A stretch of 31,659 bases of DNA from a virus, in the IMG/VR virus record IMGVR_UViG_3300028767_000068, positions 1 through 31,659 of that record. One strand, 5' to 3'. Within the stretch, counting starts at the first letter, position 1. Each line of letters begins with the position of its first letter. Below, piece by piece: positions 6,271 through 12,681 of the stretch. The position numbers and the translations under genes are program-made. The notes under the pieces are model-generated. The model was not told the origin of the DNA, searched no databases, and worked only from the letters and a program-made list of their open reading frames with translations.

Positions 6271-6708
6271 CTAGTTTAATCCCTTTTTAAGAGCGTCAAT
6301 AATACACCATGATAGGTTCTCTCCTGCATCAGGCAAGTCCTTTTCATAATCATGCTCCAGAATAGCCTGTTTCACCAAAGGATTGATAAAATGTTTATGT
6401 TCATTCACTGCATTTTGTACTTCTACATAAGCAGGGCTATCTTCCTGACCCCAAGCATCTTTCTTACGGAAGATATGAAAATCTGACACTTTTGAGATCT
6501 GTTCTGTAGCCTTCTCCCTGATTGATAGCATCATTTCAGGGGTCAAAACAGAATCCAGAATGGCAAAAGCAGCGGAATAGGCCATATTACCCAAAATACG
6601 TTCTTCATGATGGGCATCCCCACGCAAAGTTTCCTTTACATAATCAATGCAGAGTTGCTTTTTCTCATCATAGCTAAGATAATCGTCAATGTCTAGTTCA
6701 ATAGTCAT
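6271..6708 (-). CDS. Hypothetical phage protein
   Basis: The 145-residue, acidic and mainly helical product begins MTIELDIDDYLSYDEKKQ and has LRGDAHHEERILGNMAYSAAFAILD, IREKATEQISKVSDFHIFRKKDAW, and a C-terminal VKQAILEH region. The ATG at 6708 follows AAGGAGGCTATT; the frame extends to 6735, but that part contains the SD. No family recognised. It belongs to the early leftward unit driven from 6958. Confidence 0.7.
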   Translation of the reverse strand: MTIELDIDDYLSYDEKKQLCIDYVKETLRGDAHHEERILGNMAYSAAFAILDSVLTPEMMLSIREKATEQISKVSDFHIFRKKDAWGQEDSPAYVEVQNAVNEHKHFINPLVKQAILEHDYEKDLPDAGENLSWCIIDALKKGLN

Positions 6709-6811
6709 AATAGCCTCCTTGTGTAGCTTCATCAAAACTCAATCTAAATCGCCCCTAGACCCCTTCTCGTGCGTCTGGAGAGGGGTTAAGCTCTGCATCT
6801 GTGATCTTTGT
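6709..6811 (-). other. Gap with GC-rich hairpin
   Basis: Between the genes at 6271 and 6812 an ACCCCT/AGGGGT inverted repeat (6759-6786, stem about 9 bp with one bulge) has no U-tract on either strand. It may be an RNA stabiliser or attenuator. The frame of the upstream gene stays open past its TAG for another 18 codons before a second TAG in this gap. Confidence 0.35.
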
Positions 6812-6931
6812 CTACAAATCACAAATCTCGTTAATATACATTCTGTCCCCAGAGAACCAATAACTACCTTTAAGGAGACATAGGGATTCGCTGATTATAT
6901 TGAGTTCCTTTTCACTAAGTTCTACCTTCAT
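6812..6931 (-). CDS. Small early leftward protein
   Basis: The 39-residue product begins MKVELSEKELNIISESL, a common opening of small helical phage proteins, and ends NEICDL. It starts at the ATG at 6931 behind GGGGGGTG and is the first gene after the leftward promoter at 6958. The gene ends in TAG, and the frame continues open (TKITDAEL and on) to a second TAG, so a longer product by amber readthrough or a recent truncation is possible. Confidence 0.6.
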   Translation of the reverse strand: MKVELSEKELNIISESLCLLKGSYWFSGDRMYINEICDL

Positions 6932-6957
6932 AAAACACCCCCCATTAGAATAACCAG

Positions 6958-6986
6958 AGTATAGCACACCCGCGAAATCCTGTCAA
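6958..6986 (-). promoter_or_regulatory. Main leftward promoter of the divergent region
   Basis: Minus strand: TTGACA (6986-6981), 17-bp spacer, TATACT (6963-6958). It lies 27 bases upstream of the first leftward gene. A GGCGCGCC palindrome (6995-7002) and a CCGAAA/TTTCGG inverted repeat (7001-7020) sit just upstream and could bind a regulator. Confidence 0.85.
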
Positions 6987-7059
6987 GGGCTGCTGGCGCG
7001 CCGAAACCCTATTTTTTCGGAATTCTTCTCTTTCTTTATTTTCAGGTGGATATTAAAAT

Positions 7060-7154
7060 TCTTAGAACAGAGGAACTCTGTATATTATGTAATAATATCT
7101 GTAGTAATATAGTGTAGTATTCTAATGTAGTAATTTAATGTCTTAAGAAGCATT
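7060..7154. other. AT-rich stretch, possible unwinding region
   Basis: This AT-rich stretch contains repeated TGTAGTAAT-type words around 7095-7140. With the adjacent iterons and the divergent promoters it resembles the unwinding element of a replication origin upstream of an initiator gene. Inferred from composition and context only. Confidence 0.35.
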
Positions 7155-7240
7155 CTCCTTGAAGGCAAATCCAGAAGTTACTTCAAGGCATTTCTGATAC
7201 TCCTTGAAGGCAAATTCAGTTATCCTTGAAGTAACTTCTG
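7155..7240. repeat. CCTTGAAG iterons and 17-bp inverted repeat
   Basis: CTCCTTGAAGGCAAAT occurs as exact direct repeats at 7155-7170 and 7200-7215 (45 bp apart). CAGAAGTTACTTCAAGG at 7172-7188 is exactly inverted as CCTTGAAGTAACTTCTG at 7224-7240. In all, four CCTTGAAG words lie within 86 bp just upstream of the initiator promoter. They fit iterons bound by the replication protein or operators of a divergent-region regulator. Confidence 0.75.
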
Positions 7241-7251
7241 AATAAGGGTAC

Positions 7252-7280
7252 TTGACAAAAGTATAAACCTCTGATACTAT
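7252..7280 (+). promoter_or_regulatory. Rightward promoter for the replication gene
   Basis: TTGACA (7252-7257), 17-bp spacer, TACTAT (7275-7280). The predicted start near 7287 gives an ~140-nt leader that contains the hairpins at 7312-7408. The inverted repeat ending at 7240 lies directly upstream, so a bound protein could control it. Confidence 0.85.
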
Positions 7281-7311
7281 TCTGTCAACATCATAGATGT
7301 TCAGAACATAT

Positions 7312-7416
7312 ACTCAAGACTAGCCACTTTGAGTATGCGTTTTGATAACGCAGAGAGCCTTTTGTATACATCCGTGGCTACCCGAAAGGGGGGTGTATAC
7401 AAGAGGCTTCATTTTT
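7312..7416 (+). promoter_or_regulatory. Structured mRNA leader with potential kissing loops
   Basis: Three hairpins: ACTCAA/TTGAGT (7312-7334), GCGTT/AACGC (7337-7351), and a 15-bp stem pairing 7356-7370 with 7394-7408 (one G-U), capped by an inner CCCGAAAGGG. TAGCCAC (7321-7327) in the first loop is exactly complementary to GTGGCTA (7374-7380) in the third loop. The long stem is followed by a T run (7412-7417) just before the SD, so it could act as an attenuator or hide the SD. Both arms carry TGTATACA. Control of the initiator by loop-loop pairing is inferred, by analogy with plasmid rep leaders. Confidence 0.65.
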
Positions 7417-7428
7417 TAGGAGTTCTTT

Positions 7429-8766
7429 ATGTCTACAGACAGTGCCATCGATTTACTACAGCCGCATGTCTACTACTACCAATTTGGTAATATTAGGATA
7501 GCATCAAAATCCTCTGATAAGTTCTATAGACTAGATGCTGCAGCCATAGTTCTGCTATCCCAGATAGTTTACTGGCATCCAAAGGCGCGAAAGCATGATT
7601 ATTGGGTTTATAAGACACAGGAGGAGTTTTCTCAGGAAACAGCATTATCCTGTAAGCAAATAGCTAGGGCACGGGATGATTTAGTTGCTCTGGGGTTACT
7701 TAAGTATGAGTTAAGGGGCTATCCACCAAAGGCATACTTTAAGCTGAATACCTGTATGTTTGATAAGTATGCAGAAGCTCTGGCAGATAGACAAGAGGAG
7801 AAAGACCCTACTGTCTACATTAGTGTAGAGGAATTAGAAACCCTGTCAACACATACTGATGACACATCCTCTACGCCTTCCAGTGAAGGGGATTCAGAAA
7901 TTCCGGAAGACTGGATGCCTATTTTTGCTAGAATAAGGGAGTGTGGGTTTTATCAAGATAAGGCCGAAAGGGATCCTAAAGGGGCTATCTATGGGTATAA
8001 TCAGAAGCTATATACATACATTTCAGAGATTCTTGATGGTTCTTTCTATGAGAAGAGCGGGTACCACATTATAAAGAGGCACAACTTAGAAGGACTAACA
8101 AGAGACAAAATTATTGATTGGTTGGTAGAGGCAAATAGACTTCCTGCTGGGAGAGAAGGCTATGCTAATAGGGCTATTCTATATCTGACCAAGACAGCTA
8201 CCTATAGTCCTGTGCTAAATGCTCTTTGTGATGGGGCTAATGGATCTTCTAAGTCTGCAAAATTCCTCATCAAAGAAGAATCCTATGAACCTGGAAAGGA
8301 TGCTAATGATAAAAGGGGTGATCGACCACCAGAGTCCATCTGGTTTGGAGAAAATAATGGGTTCAATGAGCGCCCCGACAAGTATTACTCTGAGCTAACA
8401 TTCAATCATCCTCGTGTCTGGGGATTGTATCACTGCATTAAGGAGTATGCGGAATCTTGTAAAGGTGAGGATGGAATTTGGACTAAGCACAATAAACCGG
8501 GGACAAAGGTATCTGAAATAGATATTCTGTACTGGATACTCAAGGTATCTTCTGAGCATGGGGTTACTTCTGACGAGATATTTCAGAATATTATTATCGG
8601 GGATGATCGTAATTATCTTTGGGCACTCGTGATGCAATTTATTTACAACAAGAATAGCTATAAACTGGCACGAGATGAGGTACAGAGTAAGTATTTATAT
8701 TGTGGAGCGAAGGACTTAGATCCTTCTAAGTACACTAGAGCAGTTGGTAAAGGGGTAAAGAAATGA
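7429..8766 (+). CDS. Replication initiator-like winged-helix protein
   Basis: The 445-residue product probably initiates phage DNA replication. Residues about 35-110 form a winged-helix domain typical of phage replisome organisers: AAIVLLSQIVYWHPKA..WVYKTQEEFSQETALSCKQIARARDDLVALGLL, then a G-P-aromatic wing. A low-complexity acidic/Ser-Thr linker (about 130-155) leads to a second domain with KDKIIDWLVEANRLPAG..YANRAILYLTKTA, and a third helical domain from about residue 310. Primase or helicase motifs are absent. The ATG at 7429 follows TTAGGAGTTCTTT. The iterons, structured leader and neighbouring promoters support this role. It could instead be a transcriptional regulator with the same HTH type. 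Confidence 0.65.
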   Translation: MSTDSAIDLLQPHVYYYQFGNIRIASKSSDKFYRLDAAAIVLLSQIVYWHPKARKHDYWVYKTQEEFSQETALSCKQIARARDDLVALGLLKYELRGYPPKAYFKLNTCMFDKYAEALADRQEEKDPTVYISVEELETLSTHTDDTSSTPSSEGDSEIPEDWMPIFARIRECGFYQDKAERDPKGAIYGYNQKLYTYISEILDGSFYEKSGYHIIKRHNLEGLTRDKIIDWLVEANRLPAGREGYANRAILYLTKTATYSPVLNALCDGANGSSKSAKFLIKEESYEPGKDANDKRGDRPPESIWFGENNGFNERPDKYYSELTFNHPRVWGLYHCIKEYAESCKGEDGIWTKHNKPGTKVSEIDILYWILKVSSEHGVTSDEIFQNIIIGDDRNYLWALVMQFIYNKNSYKLARDEVQSKYLYCGAKDLDPSKYTRAVGKGVKK

Positions 8767-9101
8767 TAACTATGCAACAGGCTATTGAAGTGAATCAGAA
8801 TGCGATGAGGATACGGGATCTATTACTTCCTGTTCGAGATGAGCAGGAAAGAGATAGACAGGCAAGGGCTGTGGTATTAGGTGAGGCATACAATACATGG
8901 TTCCAGCTACGAAATAACCAACCTGAAAATGTAAGGATATTGGAGGAAGCTAATGATAATGTACATTGGGCATATGTTGGATACAGCATGTCTACAGATA
9001 AATACAATGCCATACAGGATAGTTTGATTTTGCTAAGCAGCATAGACTGTTTTATAGAGGATGCTTCTAAGACTATTGACAGCAAGGGAAATGAAGCATA
9101 A
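8763..9101 (+). CDS. Hypothetical phage protein
   Basis: The 112-residue, helical, acidic product overlaps the stop of the initiator gene (ATGA). Features include a long N-terminal helix (AIEVNQNAMRIRDLLLPVRDEQERDRQARAV in two parts), AYNTWFQLRNN and a Ser/Asp-rich C-terminal helix. The overlap suggests co-expression with the initiator. No family recognised; a helicase loader or replication accessory is possible from position alone. Confidence 0.65.
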   Translation: MITMQQAIEVNQNAMRIRDLLLPVRDEQERDRQARAVVLGEAYNTWFQLRNNQPENVRILEEANDNVHWAYVGYSMSTDKYNAIQDSLILLSSIDCFIEDASKTIDSKGNEA

Positions 9102-9192
9102 TCATAGTATTAAGATCCTTCCCGATGGGAAAGATTATAGTTATGTGTATGGCGATGGGACTTTGAATAGGTCTAAATATGAGAGTAGGTAG
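9091..9192 (+). CDS. Tiny hypothetical protein ending in amber
   Basis: The 33-residue product begins MKHNHSIKILPDGKDYSYVY, with an AAGGGAA site before the ATG at 9091. It ends in TAG at 9190, and the next gene begins two codons later in the same frame, so the two could be one ~117-residue protein split by an amber codon. Taken alone it has no recognisable domain. Confidence 0.5.
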   Translation: MKHNHSIKILPDGKDYSYVYGDGTLNRSKYESR

Positions 9193-9195
9193 AGG

Positions 9196-9444
9196 ATGAT
9201 AACAAAGCATGATGTGAAGTGGTTTGATTTGTGGCTACATGAATATTGTTTTCAAGCTCCCCCTAAAGAGGATTGGATGACTATGAAGGATTCTTACCTG
9301 GCTGGTATTGAACGAGCTAAACAAGATTCCGCTCAGATTCAGTGTTCCTACTGCGATAGGAAGGTGCAATGTCATTTTCCAGAGTATTGTGAGAAATATA
9401 AAGCAATTCTTGGACTTGACACATCTCCTGCGTCTGTGCTATAA
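9196..9444 (+). CDS. Small Cys-rich phage protein
   Basis: The 82-residue product begins MITKHDVKWFDLWLHEYCF and ends with CSYCDRKVQCHFPEYCEKY, whose Cys/His spacing could bind zinc. The start has only GAGG directly against the ATG, a weak SD, consistent with coupling to, or fusion with, the in-frame upstream gene. A promoter for the next gene is embedded in its last codons. Confidence 0.6.
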   Translation: MITKHDVKWFDLWLHEYCFQAPPKEDWMTMKDSYLAGIERAKQDSAQIQCSYCDRKVQCHFPEYCEKYKAILGLDTSPASVL

Positions 9445-9445
9445 T
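9416..9445 (+). promoter_or_regulatory. Promoter for the NSG-repeat gene
   Basis: TTGACA (9416-9421), 18-bp spacer, TATAAT (9440-9445), lying inside the 3' end of the upstream gene. It is followed by an AAGGAGG site for the gene at 9476. Confidence 0.85.
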
Positions 9446-9475
9446 GCTCTTAGGTTGATTATTAAGGAGGCTACT

Positions 9476-10294
9476 ATGAAAGCATACAAGGTATTTAATT
9501 CAGATTGGACTTGCAGAGGGTTTCAGTACGAAGTAGGTAAAACCTATACTCATGAAGGAAAAGAGGAGTGTTGCTCGGCTGGGTTTCACGCTTGCAAGAA
9601 AGTAAGTGATTGCTTTTCTTATTATTCCTTTGATCCTGCAAACAAGGTTGCAGAGGTAGAGCTGTCTGGAGTAGTCTTGGGAGAAGACCAAGATAAACAA
9701 TGTTCTTCAGTTATTACTATCATGCGTGAGGTTTCTTGGGAAGAGATGCTTACTCTTGCAAACACAGGAGTGGGGAACTCTGGTAACATGAACTCTGGTA
9801 ACATGAACTCTGGTGACAGAAACTCTGGTAACATGAACTCTGGTGACAGAAACTCTGGTAACTGGAACTCTGGTAACGGGAACTCTGGTAACGGGAACTC
9901 TGGTGACAGAAACTCTGGTAACTGGAACTCTGGTAACATGAACTCTGGTAACATGAACTCTGGTAACGGGAACTCTGGTATGTTTAATACCACTGAGCCA
10001 TTTATTCGGTTATTCAATAAAGACACCAGTCTTACTAGAGATCGTCTTAATGTTCCTAGCTTCCTATATTTTAATCTCACTCAGTGGGTGTCCCACGATA
10101 CTGCTACAGAAGAAGAAAAAGCAGAGCATAAACAGGATATTGAAGCTTGTGGAGGATTCTTGAAGACTTTTACATATAAAGATGCTTTCAAACGAGCTTG
10201 GGTCAATGCAAGCAACGAAGAGCGTCAGCAGGTGCAGAATCTGCCTAATTTCGATGCAGACATCTTCTTTGAGATCAGTGGTATTAGAGTTTAA
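9476..10294 (+). CDS. DUF7666-type protein with 14 NSGxx pentapeptides
   Basis: The 272-residue product has three parts. Residues 1-98 (MKAYKVFNSDWTCRGFQYEVG, CSAGFHACKKVSDCFSYY) resemble the DUF7666 domain found before pentapeptide arrays in phage and bacterial proteins. Residues about 101-170 are 14 consecutive pentapeptides NSG[N/D][M/R/W/G], expected to form a right-handed beta-helix. The rest is a conserved C-terminal domain (RLFNKDTSL, LPNFDADIFFEISGIRV). The ATG at 9476 follows AAGGAGG and a strong promoter; the frame continues upstream to 9308, but that part is the previous gene's region. DNA mimicry as in Qnr/MfpA-type pentapeptide proteins is only an analogy, since those use A(D/N)LXX. 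Confidence 0.8.
   Translation: MKAYKVFNSDWTCRGFQYEVGKTYTHEGKEECCSAGFHACKKVSDCFSYYSFDPANKVAEVELSGVVLGEDQDKQCSSVITIMREVSWEEMLTLANTGVGNSGNMNSGNMNSGDRNSGNMNSGDRNSGNWNSGNGNSGNGNSGDRNSGNWNSGNMNSGNMNSGNGNSGMFNTTEPFIRLFNKDTSLTRDRLNVPSFLYFNLTQWVSHDTATEEEKAEHKQDIEACGGFLKTFTYKDAFKRAWVNASNEERQQVQNLPNFDADIFFEISGIRV
9776..9985 (+). repeat. Tandem 15-bp coding repeat, 14 copies
   Basis: Fourteen head-to-tail copies of AACTCTGGTxxxxxx encode NSGNM, NSGDR, NSGNW, NSGNG and a final NSGMF. The first three codons are invariant at the DNA level while codons 4-5 vary among AACATG, GACAGA, AACTGG and AACGGG. Near-identity suggests recent expansion and likely copy-number change by slippage or recombination. The repeat also opens long spurious frames on the opposite strand. 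Confidence 0.95.
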
Positions 10295-10305
10295 GGAGGC
10301 TAGAC

Positions 10306-10455
10306 ATGAGAACTGTTATTTTGATTAGTGGTATTCTTATTGCAGAGGCTATTAACCCGATTCACATGCAGTCAACAGAAGTTATGGTATTTATAACTGT
10401 ATTGGTGGGGATTTCTATGGTCATGGATATTGTGGACTTTTTTAGTAAAAAATGA
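10306..10455 (+). CDS. Small two-helix membrane protein
   Basis: The 49-residue product begins MRTVILISGILIAEAIN (helix 1), has a short HMQSTE turn, then VMVFITVLVGISMVMDIV (helix 2) and a DFFSKK tail. An AAGGAGG site precedes the ATG at 10306, and the stop overlaps the next start (ATGA). The hairpin topology would suit a holin-like or membrane-anchor peptide; no family recognised. Confidence 0.65.
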   Translation: MRTVILISGILIAEAINPIHMQSTEVMVFITVLVGISMVMDIVDFFSKK

Positions 10456-10697
10456 GCCGATCCAGAAAGAAGTGTGGTGTAATCAAGGATAACGGCAGAA
10501 GCAAGAAGTACGACAAGAGACTTGCCAATAAAGCCGTTCGTCATGCTGACCTTGCTTCTGGTTGCTCGTACAAGAAAGTCTATAACCAGTATGACATTTG
10601 TGATTATTGGTGTAGTGATTTTAGGGAGCCACGGATTAAGTGGTGGGATGACGAGGAAGAGTATCAAGCATACCTGAGGAGGTTGTACAACAAATGA
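10452..10697 (+). CDS. Conserved small basic phage protein
   Basis: The 81-residue product begins MSRSRKKCGVIKDNGRSKKYDKRLANKAVR, a strongly basic opening that I recognise from many phage hypothetical proteins, followed by YKKVYNQYDICDYWC and an acidic C-terminus (WWDDEEEYQAYLRRLY). Possibly nucleic-acid binding given its charge. It overlaps both neighbours by ATGA. Confidence 0.75.
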   Translation: MSRSRKKCGVIKDNGRSKKYDKRLANKAVRHADLASGCSYKKVYNQYDICDYWCSDFREPRIKWWDDEEEYQAYLRRLYNK

Positions 10698-10855
10698 AAA
10701 AGCAGATTGATATATGGGAAGGTGAAGTTAGAGACGGATCATCGTTCATTTATAGTGGGATGGCTGTAGGTGAAGATACTATTGATGAAATTATGGATTC
10801 CATTGTTGCTCTTGAAGGTCATAGGGTTAAGATTACCGTGGAGGTAATTGAATGA
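10694..10855 (+). CDS. Small hypothetical protein
   Basis: The 53-residue product has a beta start (QIDIWEGEVRDGSSFIYSG), a helix (EDTIDEIMDSIVALEG) and a final strand (HRVKITVEVIE), suggesting a compact alpha/beta fold. The start and stop overlap the neighbours by ATGA, so it is translated in the same chain. Not recognised. Confidence 0.65.
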   Translation: MKKQIDIWEGEVRDGSSFIYSGMAVGEDTIDEIMDSIVALEGHRVKITVEVIE

Positions 10856-11316
10856 GTAAAATTGTAGTTTGTGGCCTTGATGGGACTGTTTCCAAGGTAG
10901 GCGACAGGATTAAGTATCTTGGACAGTCTCCGAAGGACTGGGATGCTTTCTATGGTGCTTGCGGGGAAGATAAACCTGTTGATTCAATCATTAAGATTGT
11001 TGAGGATCTTGTGTTTGGTTCTGGCTATGATATTGTGCTTTGCTCTGGTCGTAGAAAATCATGTGAAGAAGCTACACGACAATGGCTTCAGTACAACACT
11101 CATTGGTTTATGTATGCATACGATATTCTTCTTCGTAAAGACGGAGACTTCCGTTCGGATACCATCGTTAAGAAAGAGCTTCTTGACAACTACCTCTCCG
11201 AGAATGATTACACTAAAGACGATGTGGCTTTTATCCTTGAGGATAGGTCTTCTGTGGTCAAGATGTGGCGTGATGCTGGTTATACTTGCCTTCAGGTGGC
11301 AGAAGGAGACTTTTGA
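10852..11316 (+). CDS. HAD/PNKP phosphatase-like protein lacking the nucleophile
   Basis: The 154-residue product has the size and motif order of phage HAD-family 3'-phosphatase domains related to T4 Pnk: VVCGLDGTV (motif I), DWDAFYGACGEDKPVDSI, YDIVLCSGRRKSCEEAT (motif II), FRSDTIVKKELLDNYL, and VAFILEDRSSVVKMWRDAGYTCLQV (motif IV). Family members read DxDGT and DDR; here motif I is GxDGT (GGC in place of an Asp codon) and motif IV is EDR. The phosphoaspartate nucleophile is therefore absent, so catalysis is doubtful and the protein may only bind. There is no kinase P-loop. Confidence 0.75.
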   Translation: MSKIVVCGLDGTVSKVGDRIKYLGQSPKDWDAFYGACGEDKPVDSIIKIVEDLVFGSGYDIVLCSGRRKSCEEATRQWLQYNTHWFMYAYDILLRKDGDFRSDTIVKKELLDNYLSENDYTKDDVAFILEDRSSVVKMWRDAGYTCLQVAEGDF

Positions 11317-11513
11317 TGAATATTGCTGAAGCCCTAGCTACTGATGTAAGTATACGTGTGTCTTGTGGATACCGGTGGCTTATACGAGATAGTATGGGAT
11401 ATTATCATGTTCTTGAACGCAAATATCGAGCACACTTTACTACTGAGTGTGTCACTACTCGTTTTGAAGATGAAGCAGTCAGGGTACTGATGTTGGGAGA
11501 AACAAATGACTAA
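11316..11513 (+). CDS. Hypothetical small protein
   Basis: The 65-residue product begins MNIAEALATDVSIRVSCGYRWLIRDSMGYYHVLERK and appears beta-rich, with an acidic C-terminal helix. The ATG at 11316 follows AAGGAGACTTTTG and overlaps the stop of the HAD-like gene (TGATG). The GYRWLIRDSMGYYHV pattern suggests a short beta-sheet recognition module; no family recognised. Confidence 0.65.
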   Translation: MNIAEALATDVSIRVSCGYRWLIRDSMGYYHVLERKYRAHFTTECVTTRFEDEAVRVLMLGETND

Positions 11514-11784
11514 CTGGTACAAATACAGAGACACAGGCTTCCTCTGGTGTGAGATCGACGAGGGCAAGAAGATGTGGAGGAGGGAGCTTGACACAGGTAA
11601 GTATTATGCTGTACTGTATGAGAAGGCTGTTCGTCCTATCGTCAACGGCACCGGTATCAGGTATTGTGTAGCATATCACGGCGGTAGCGAGCACTATTGG
11701 GAGTTCACCACGCATGAGGCAGCCATGAAGCGTATGAGGGAACTTGTATATGGCGTTGCTAGGAAGTTGGATGGTGTGAAATGA
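11506..11784 (+). CDS. Hypothetical phage protein
   Basis: The 92-residue alpha/beta product begins MTNWYKYRDTGFLWCEIDEGKKMWRRELD and has a GIRYCVAYHGGSEHYWEF beta hairpin, then a C-terminal helix (EAAMKRMRELVYGVARKL). It overlaps the preceding gene by 8 bases, with a GGGAGAAACAA site, and the next by 4. Not recognised. Confidence 0.65.
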   Translation: MTNWYKYRDTGFLWCEIDEGKKMWRRELDTGKYYAVLYEKAVRPIVNGTGIRYCVAYHGGSEHYWEFTTHEAAMKRMRELVYGVARKLDGVK

Positions 11785-11966
11785 GATCATATAATGAGCA
11801 GATGTTTAAGGATGCTTTGTTTGACGAGTACTGTAAGCTTACGGATTTACTCAAGCAGAAGGAAATTCTGGATGCAAAGATTGAGAAGTCCAAGCACACT
11901 CTTGAGAACATAGCTGAGAACTGGAAACATATGGACGAGTGGAAGGCGGGAAAGGTTAATGCTTAA
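11781..11966 (+). CDS. Small coiled-coil protein
   Basis: The 61-residue, nearly all-helical product has heptad-like spacing across KLTDLLKQKEILDAKIEKSKHTLENIAENW, suggesting a short dimeric coiled coil. The start overlaps the upstream stop (ATGA) and its 3' end overlaps the next start by 8 bases. No family or role recognised. Confidence 0.65.
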   Translation: MRSYNEQMFKDALFDEYCKLTDLLKQKEILDAKIEKSKHTLENIAENWKHMDEWKAGKVNA

Positions 11967-12450
11967 ACCAGCAATACTCTACAAAGAGGCTCTAGCAGAA
12001 AAGGCTAAGGTGGTTATTGATAAGCCAGAGAAATATCAGTTCATAGATTTATGTAACTATCTTTGTTATAATACGTTTGATGTTGACGAAGTGGACGAGT
12101 ATGTTAGAGTAAAACGTGTATCCATAAATGCTAATGGAGATGTGTTAGGGTTTATGAAAGCTACTATATGTAGACAGGATAATTCTGTCTGCGAATTATT
12201 ATTTGTTAATTTTGATTTAACCAAGCTCTCTATTACTTTTGTACGAGATATGGAAGCATTCTTGCAGTATCTATTGAAGAACTTCAGGAAGGTTTCTTTT
12301 CAGTGTGTGGTAGGGAATCCTGCAGAACGACTCTACGACAAGGTAATTGAGAAGTATCACGGTAGGGTTGTTGGTGTGAAGAAGCAGGAAGCGTTGTTAC
12401 AAGATGGTCAGTTTTATGACCTGAAATTATATGAGATAGTAAAGGAGTAA
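11959..12450 (+). CDS. GNAT-fold acetyltransferase-like protein
   Basis: The 163-residue product resembles phage GNAT-type proteins: N-terminal strand-helix, a central VLGFMKATICRQDNSVCELLFVNFD beta region, a helix (DMEAFLQYLLKNFRKVSFQCVVGNPAERLYDKVIEKYHGR in order) and a final VGVKKQEALLQDGQFYDLKLYEI. The last block matches the usual GNAT end, where a fold-back helix is followed by a G-x-YD-strand. A clear acetyl-CoA P-loop (Q/RxxGxG/A) is not evident, so activity is uncertain. It overlaps the coiled-coil gene and precedes the KGGRPKG gene. Confidence 0.55.
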   Translation: MLKPAILYKEALAEKAKVVIDKPEKYQFIDLCNYLCYNTFDVDEVDEYVRVKRVSINANGDVLGFMKATICRQDNSVCELLFVNFDLTKLSITFVRDMEAFLQYLLKNFRKVSFQCVVGNPAERLYDKVIEKYHGRVVGVKKQEALLQDGQFYDLKLYEIVKE

Positions 12451-12453
12451 AGC

Positions 12454-12594
12454 ATGGGATCCAAAGATAATCTGAGTTCTGCTGGTGCTGTATTAGGCAA
12501 AGCTGGCGGGGAAAAAAAGACGGCAAAACAGGCTAAGGCCCGTAGAGAGAATGGCAAGAAGGGTGGACGGCCTAAAGGTAATAGTAACCAATAG
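12454..12594 (+). CDS. Small Lys/Gly-rich protein with KGGRPKG
   Basis: The 46-residue basic, low-complexity product holds AVLGKAGGEKKTAKQAKARRENGKKGGRPKG, a segment common in small bacterial and phage proteins with AT-hook-like GRPKG and thus possible DNA minor-groove binding. The start is behind AAGGAGTAAAGC. It ends TAG and is the last gene before a non-coding gap. Confidence 0.65.
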   Translation: MGSKDNLSSAGAVLGKAGGEKKTAKQAKARRENGKKGGRPKGNSNQ

Positions 12595-12599
12595 GAACC

Positions 12600-12681
12600 T
12601 AGGCGGTCAAGTATCCATATAGGATAACCAGAGCGCTCTGCTTTGCATATGCTACCTAAGAGAACCAGAGCGGCTTGCCTA
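12600..12681 (+). other. Palindrome-rich intergenic element
   Basis: About 80 bases can be closed by TAGGC (12600-12604) with GCCTA (12677-12681). Inside are TATCC-ATATA-GGATA (12612-12626), the perfect palindrome CAGAGCGCTCTG (12629-12640), GCATATGC (12645-12652), and a direct repeat of AACCAGAGCG (12626 and 12663, 37 bp apart). I could not fold it as a tRNA. It may be a small RNA, a leader element of the gene at 12725 or a processing site. Confidence 0.4.

Noticed and set aside
9622-10080. Long minus-strand frame with repeated LPEF units
   Set aside because: It is the antisense of the 15-bp repeat array in the NSG gene; the frame is open only because the repeat lacks stops, and there is no SD.
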